Below the pieces are notes generated by a model. It had not been told where the DNA came from. It made no database searches and worked only from the letters and a program-made list of their open reading frames with translations. A stretch of DNA of 36,814 bases from Sphingomonas populi (lineage in GTDB: Bacteria; Pseudomonadota; Alphaproteobacteria; Sphingomonadales; Sphingomonadaceae): NCBI RefSeq assembly GCF_004208535.1, contig NZ_SGIS01000040.1, positions 1-36,814 of the forward strand. Direction: 5' to 3'. Positions 34,403 through 36,814 of this stretch are shown here, one piece after another. Numbering within the stretch: the first letter of the stretch is position 1; each line of letters begins with the position of its first letter. A program made the position numbers and the translations under genes.

Positions 34403-34445
34403 TTTGCCAAATTCGGTGATATCGCGGGGCTACTCCGTTGCAGCC
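34397..34445 (-). promoter_or_regulatory. ANTAR-target hairpins in the narK leader
   Basis: On the minus strand GGCTGC-AACGGA-GTAGCC (34428-34445) forms a 6-bp stem (one G-U pair) with a hexaloop having A at position 1 and G at position 4, the hallmark recognised by ANTAR proteins. A second, weaker candidate, GGC-AAAGTC-GCC at 34397-34408, again has A1 and G4 and shares bases with the 5' arm of the terminator, so its formation would prevent termination. NasT, encoded upstream, is the likely ligand. The second stem is short, so this half is less certain. Confidence 0.65.
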
Positions 34446-34462
34446 GCCAGTCGATGGAAACA

Positions 34463-34491
34463 AAAATGCCTGCGAATCACATCGAGCGCAA
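34463..34491 (-). promoter_or_regulatory. Possible operon promoter before the narK leader
   Basis: TTGCGC at 34486-34491 and CATTTT at 34463-34468, read on the minus strand, are 17 bp apart. A transcript starting just downstream would contain the hexaloop hairpins and the terminator. The -10 is weak, so this is only a positional guess. Confidence 0.3.
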
Positions 34492-34515
34492 GGGATTTTT
34501 TGCAGCGCAGCGAAA

Positions 34516-35733
34516 TCATCCGTCGCCAAAGCCGGCGAGATAGGCGTCGAGCGCTTCTGGATCGAAGCTGCGCGCATCGAAGAACCGATCCGCGCCGAGG
34601 ATCAGGCGGCCCTGTGTCGTGCCCACGCCCAGCCCGTCGATGATGCCGCCCTCCAGCTTGGAACTCGCCCCCGGCAAGGGCACGCCAAGCGGCCGCAGCG
34701 CCGCGCGGTACACGTCCGGCCGGAACACGCGCTGCGCCGTCTGGTACGCCGCATCGTCCGGCGTGACATGCCGTGCGAGGCACATCTGCGCGTAGAGCCA
34801 CGCCGCCTGGCTGATCCAGGGGAAGTTCGCCGCCTCGCGGTGCTGGAACATGAAATCGGGCACATGCACGGCGTCGGAGCCGCGCGCGAACACGATGCGA
34901 TCGGAAATGGCGTGGCGGATCAGATCGGCCGAGCCGTCGAGATATTCGGGCCGCGCCAGAACGCGAGCGATCTCGTCGCCTCGTGCCGGATCGACGAACG
35001 CCTGTCCGGCGCGGTACAGCGCGCGCAGCAATCCGTGTGTGGTCTCGATATGCTCGACCATACGCTCGGTACGCATTGCCAGCACCTTCTCGACGCCGCG
35101 CAGCCAGATTTGCGAGGTGACCGCGACGATAACGCCCGCGCCACGGTCGACCGCCACGCTGTTCCACGGCTCGCCGACGCAAATGCCATCGACCTCGCCC
35201 TCGGCCAGCGCATCGGCGGCGAACGGCGGCGCTACCGTGACGATCTCGACATCGCGGTCGGGATCAATGCCGCTGCCGATCAGCCAATAGCGCAGCATGT
35301 AATTGTGGCTTGAATAGCGATGCACCACGCCTAGGCGCAGCGGCTTACCCGCGTCGCGCGCCTCCCGCGCGGCCCCGGCGAGCCGCAGCCCGATCGCGGC
35401 GACATCGCTCGGCCGGCCGACGGTGGTGATCCGTGCCGCGAGATCGCCGCGCACGGTCACGGCGTTGCCGTTCAGCCCGAGCACGAACGGCACCGACAGC
35501 GGCATCGCCGGGCGTCCCAGCCCGAGCGTCGTCGCGATCGCCAGGGGCGCGAGCAAGTGCGCGGCGTCGCTGTGGCCATAAAGCAAGCGATCGTTGACGG
35601 TCGCCCAACTCATGTCGCGCACCAGCGTCAGGTCGATGCCCTCTTCCTCGGCGAAGCCGAATTCGCACGCAAGGATCGGCAGCGCGGCGTCGACCAGCGG
35701 CAGGAAGCCGACGCGGAACGGCGTGTTGCTCAT
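34516..35733 (-). CDS. nasS: NasS, cytosolic nitrate/nitrite sensor (NrtA-like)
   Basis: A 405-residue protein of the NrtA/CmpA periplasmic-binding fold but with no signal peptide (it starts MSNTPFRVGFLPLVDAALPI), which fits the cytosolic NasS type. Recognisable segments are WATVNDRLLYGHSDAAHLLA, HRYSSHNYMLRYWL, EGEVDGICVGEPWNSVAVD and FMFQHREAANFPWISQAAWL. In the known system NasS without nitrate holds NasT inactive; nitrate or nitrite releases NasT. ATG at 35733 overlaps the nasT stop in ATGA, giving matched synthesis of the two partners. Confidence 0.92.
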   Translation of the reverse strand: MSNTPFRVGFLPLVDAALPILACEFGFAEEEGIDLTLVRDMSWATVNDRLLYGHSDAAHLLAPLAIATTLGLGRPAMPLSVPFVLGLNGNAVTVRGDLAARITTVGRPSDVAAIGLRLAGAAREARDAGKPLRLGVVHRYSSHNYMLRYWLIGSGIDPDRDVEIVTVAPPFAADALAEGEVDGICVGEPWNSVAVDRGAGVIVAVTSQIWLRGVEKVLAMRTERMVEHIETTHGLLRALYRAGQAFVDPARGDEIARVLARPEYLDGSADLIRHAISDRIVFARGSDAVHVPDFMFQHREAANFPWISQAAWLYAQMCLARHVTPDDAAYQTAQRVFRPDVYRAALRPLGVPLPGASSKLEGGIIDGLGVGTTQGRLILGADRFFDARSFDPEALDAYLAGFGDG

Positions 35734-36308
35734 AGATCCCCCATCAGCCGGTCGGCCGTGACCAGCGCATCGGCGACGTCGGAGATCCGACGCCCGCTAT
35801 CCATCGCCGCCTTGCGCAAAGCGGCGTAGGCGGCGGGCTCGTCGATGCCCCGGCGTTTCATCAACAGGCGCTTGGCCTGATCGACCACGTCGCGCTCGGC
35901 CAGCGCCGTTCGTGCCTCGTCGAGTTCGGCGCGCAGCCGCGAAAACGCGCGGAAGCGCCGGACGGCCAGTTCGAGGACCGGCTTGATCCGTTCCTTCTTC
36001 ATCCCGTCGACGACATACGCCGAAACGCCGGCGTCGATCGCCGCCTCCATCGCCGCGCTGTCGCTCTGGTCGACGAACATCGCCACCGGCCTGGCCATCG
36101 CCCGCGAGAGCGCAAACAGTTCTTCCAGTTCGTCACGATGCGGATTGGCGAGATTTATCAGCACGACATCCGGCGACATCGCCTCGAGCCGCGCGGCGAT
36201 GCCCTTGCGATCGACGAACACCGTCACGTCGCGCATGCCGGCTTCGCGCAGGCCCTCTTCGATCACCGCAGCGCGCGCGGGGCTTTCATCGACAATCGCG
36301 ATCCGCAC
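35730..36308 (-). CDS. nasT: NasT, ANTAR-domain transcription antiterminator
   Basis: A 192-residue RNA-binding regulator from GTG 36308 (GAGGA 7 nt upstream); a longer frame from an ATG at 36365 would add 19 residues before it. The N-terminal receiver-like domain begins RIAIVDESPARAAVIEEGL. At the usual phosphoacceptor place it reads VVLINLANP, Asn52 instead of Asp, so it is probably not phosphorylated. The ANTAR domain is at about residues 130-188: ERDVVDQAKRLLMKRRGIDE, AAYAALRKAAMDSGRRISDV. It should bind the hexaloop hairpins before narK and allow read-through. It forms an operon with nasS. Confidence 0.93.
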   Translation of the reverse strand: MRIAIVDESPARAAVIEEGLREAGMRDVTVFVDRKGIAARLEAMSPDVVLINLANPHRDELEELFALSRAMARPVAMFVDQSDSAAMEAAIDAGVSAYVVDGMKKERIKPVLELAVRRFRAFSRLRAELDEARTALAERDVVDQAKRLLMKRRGIDEPAAYAALRKAAMDSGRRISDVADALVTADRLMGDL

Positions 36309-36688
36309 ATTCCGTTCCTCGCTCGGGCAGAGGCTTACCCGCGAGACGCCGCTTCGTCCAACCACAGATGCGGGCGGCTACCCTCGAACGAGGTCTACTA
36401 TCGCAACCCACCCAAAGGATCGTGCTTTTACCGATAGTCGATCCGAAATCGGTCAGGCCCTAATCGGCCGGTCTTGCCCGCTTAATGCCGTTGCACGCCA
36501 AAATCGCGAACGTCGGCTTCGGTCGAAGGCCGTCGTTCAGCCCTTGCGGCAGGAATGTCCGAAAAGTCCCAGTTATTACCATTGGCACAATCTGTTCGAC
36601 GCCCAACGTGGGCTGTCATGCGGTGATTTCATTGCCCGATGCTGGTTGTATCACGCTCGAAACCAGCGAGAAGATCGGCGGCCCAATC
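36309..36688. other. Upstream region of nasTS up to the IS end; no gene seen
   Basis: About 380 bp that should hold the nasTS promoter. Short frames on both strands are not protein-like. TGGCAC at 36583-36588 looks like half of a sigma-54 site, but the -12 half is missing and it points away from nasT. Confidence 0.45.
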
Positions 36689-36814
36689 TAGGGCGTGGTG
36701 ACGATTTAACTATCTCAGCCATATAGCGATGGCTGCGAGTTTGACGAAGCCCATGAAGTTGGCGAGCAGCTTGTCGTATCGGGTTGCCACCCGTCGGAAC
36801 TGCTTGAGTTTGGC
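36689..36814 (-). mobile_element. 3' end of an IS5-family insertion sequence
   Basis: The element begins after CTAG at 36688-36691, a usual target for some IS5 subgroups, with GGGCGTGGTGACGATTTAAC (36691-36710) as the likely terminal-repeat end. The transposase end follows directly. The rest lies beyond the window, so the opposite inverted repeat and target duplication cannot be checked. Confidence 0.65.
36710..36814 (-). CDS. IS5-family transposase, C-terminal end only
   Basis: The minus strand reads AKLKQFRRVATRYDKLLANF followed by MGFVKLAAIAIWLR and TAG at 36710-36712. The block RRVATRYDKL with the following LANF and a short helical end is the conserved C-terminus of IS5-family DDE transposases, after the catalytic Glu. 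The N-terminal part is outside the window, so intactness cannot be judged. Confidence 0.88.
   Translation of the reverse strand, partial: AKLKQFRRVATRYDKLLANFMGFVKLAAIAIWLR

Noticed and set aside
36583..36600. Sigma-54-like TGGCAC near nasT
   Set aside because: The matching TTGC at -12 is absent, and the direction is toward the IS, not toward nasT.
1..36814. tRNA, rRNA or CRISPR array
   Set aside because: No cloverleaf-like sequences, rRNA segments or regularly spaced short repeats were seen by eye; a dedicated scan could still find a divergent small RNA.

Overview
The window looks like DNA from an alphaproteobacterium of the sphingomonad type. It is GC-rich throughout, has several TonB-dependent receptors, an RP4/Ti-like trb conjugation block, and gene families in arrangements familiar from Sphingomonas, Sphingobium and Novosphingobium. 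This assignment is inferred from protein character; no ribosomal or other marker gene is present.

Layout. (1) 1-2.8 kb: the tail of a conjugative-transfer operon on the minus strand (trbJ, trbL, trbF, the last running off the left edge). The genes expected upstream (trbE, D, C, B) and trbK are absent, so the block is cut off near 2.8 kb. (2) 3.1-11.5 kb: an accessory block on the plus strand with a TonB-dependent receptor, a small four-helix membrane protein, an AraC-type regulator, and an apparent operon of an unknown 139-residue protein, a NodT-type outer-membrane factor, an EmrA-type periplasmic adaptor and an EmrB-type 14-helix exporter. (3) 11.9-14.6 kb: minus-strand TetR, an SDR protein with an atypical active site, a gene remnant and a quinone-oxidoreductase-like protein. 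(4) 15.1-16.4 kb: an RhlE-type DEAD-box helicase. (5) 16.9-25.1 kb: an apparent uptake and hydrolysis locus with an MFS transporter, a secreted PI-PLC-like enzyme, a TonB-dependent receptor, a regulator with two TetR units in one chain, a secreted SGNH esterase and a Tat-exported alpha/beta hydrolase. The two intergenic regions flanking the regulator share an exact 10-bp motif, TGTACGAAAT. (6) 25.6-36.3 kb: a complete nitrate-assimilation locus on the minus strand: nasT, nasS, then narK-type transporter, porin, nirB, nirD, nasA and cobA, each overlapping the next. (7) The right edge holds the 3' end of an IS5-family transposase.

How the genes work together. In the nitrate locus, nitrate would cross the outer membrane (possibly through the porin) and the inner membrane (NarK-type), be reduced to nitrite by NasA and to ammonium by NirBD; CobA supplies the siroheme precursor. 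NasS (nitrate sensor) and NasT (ANTAR RNA-binding protein) should control the operon by antitermination: the leader before narK contains a hexaloop hairpin with A1 and G4, a second possible hexaloop, and a strong terminator with a U-run. A 101-bp palindromic repeat lies inside the 5' end of nasA and appears to be translated. In the 17-25 kb locus the regulator probably controls both the receptor/phospholipase pair and the esterase pair; the substrate is unknown and this is the best candidate for an undescribed system in the window.
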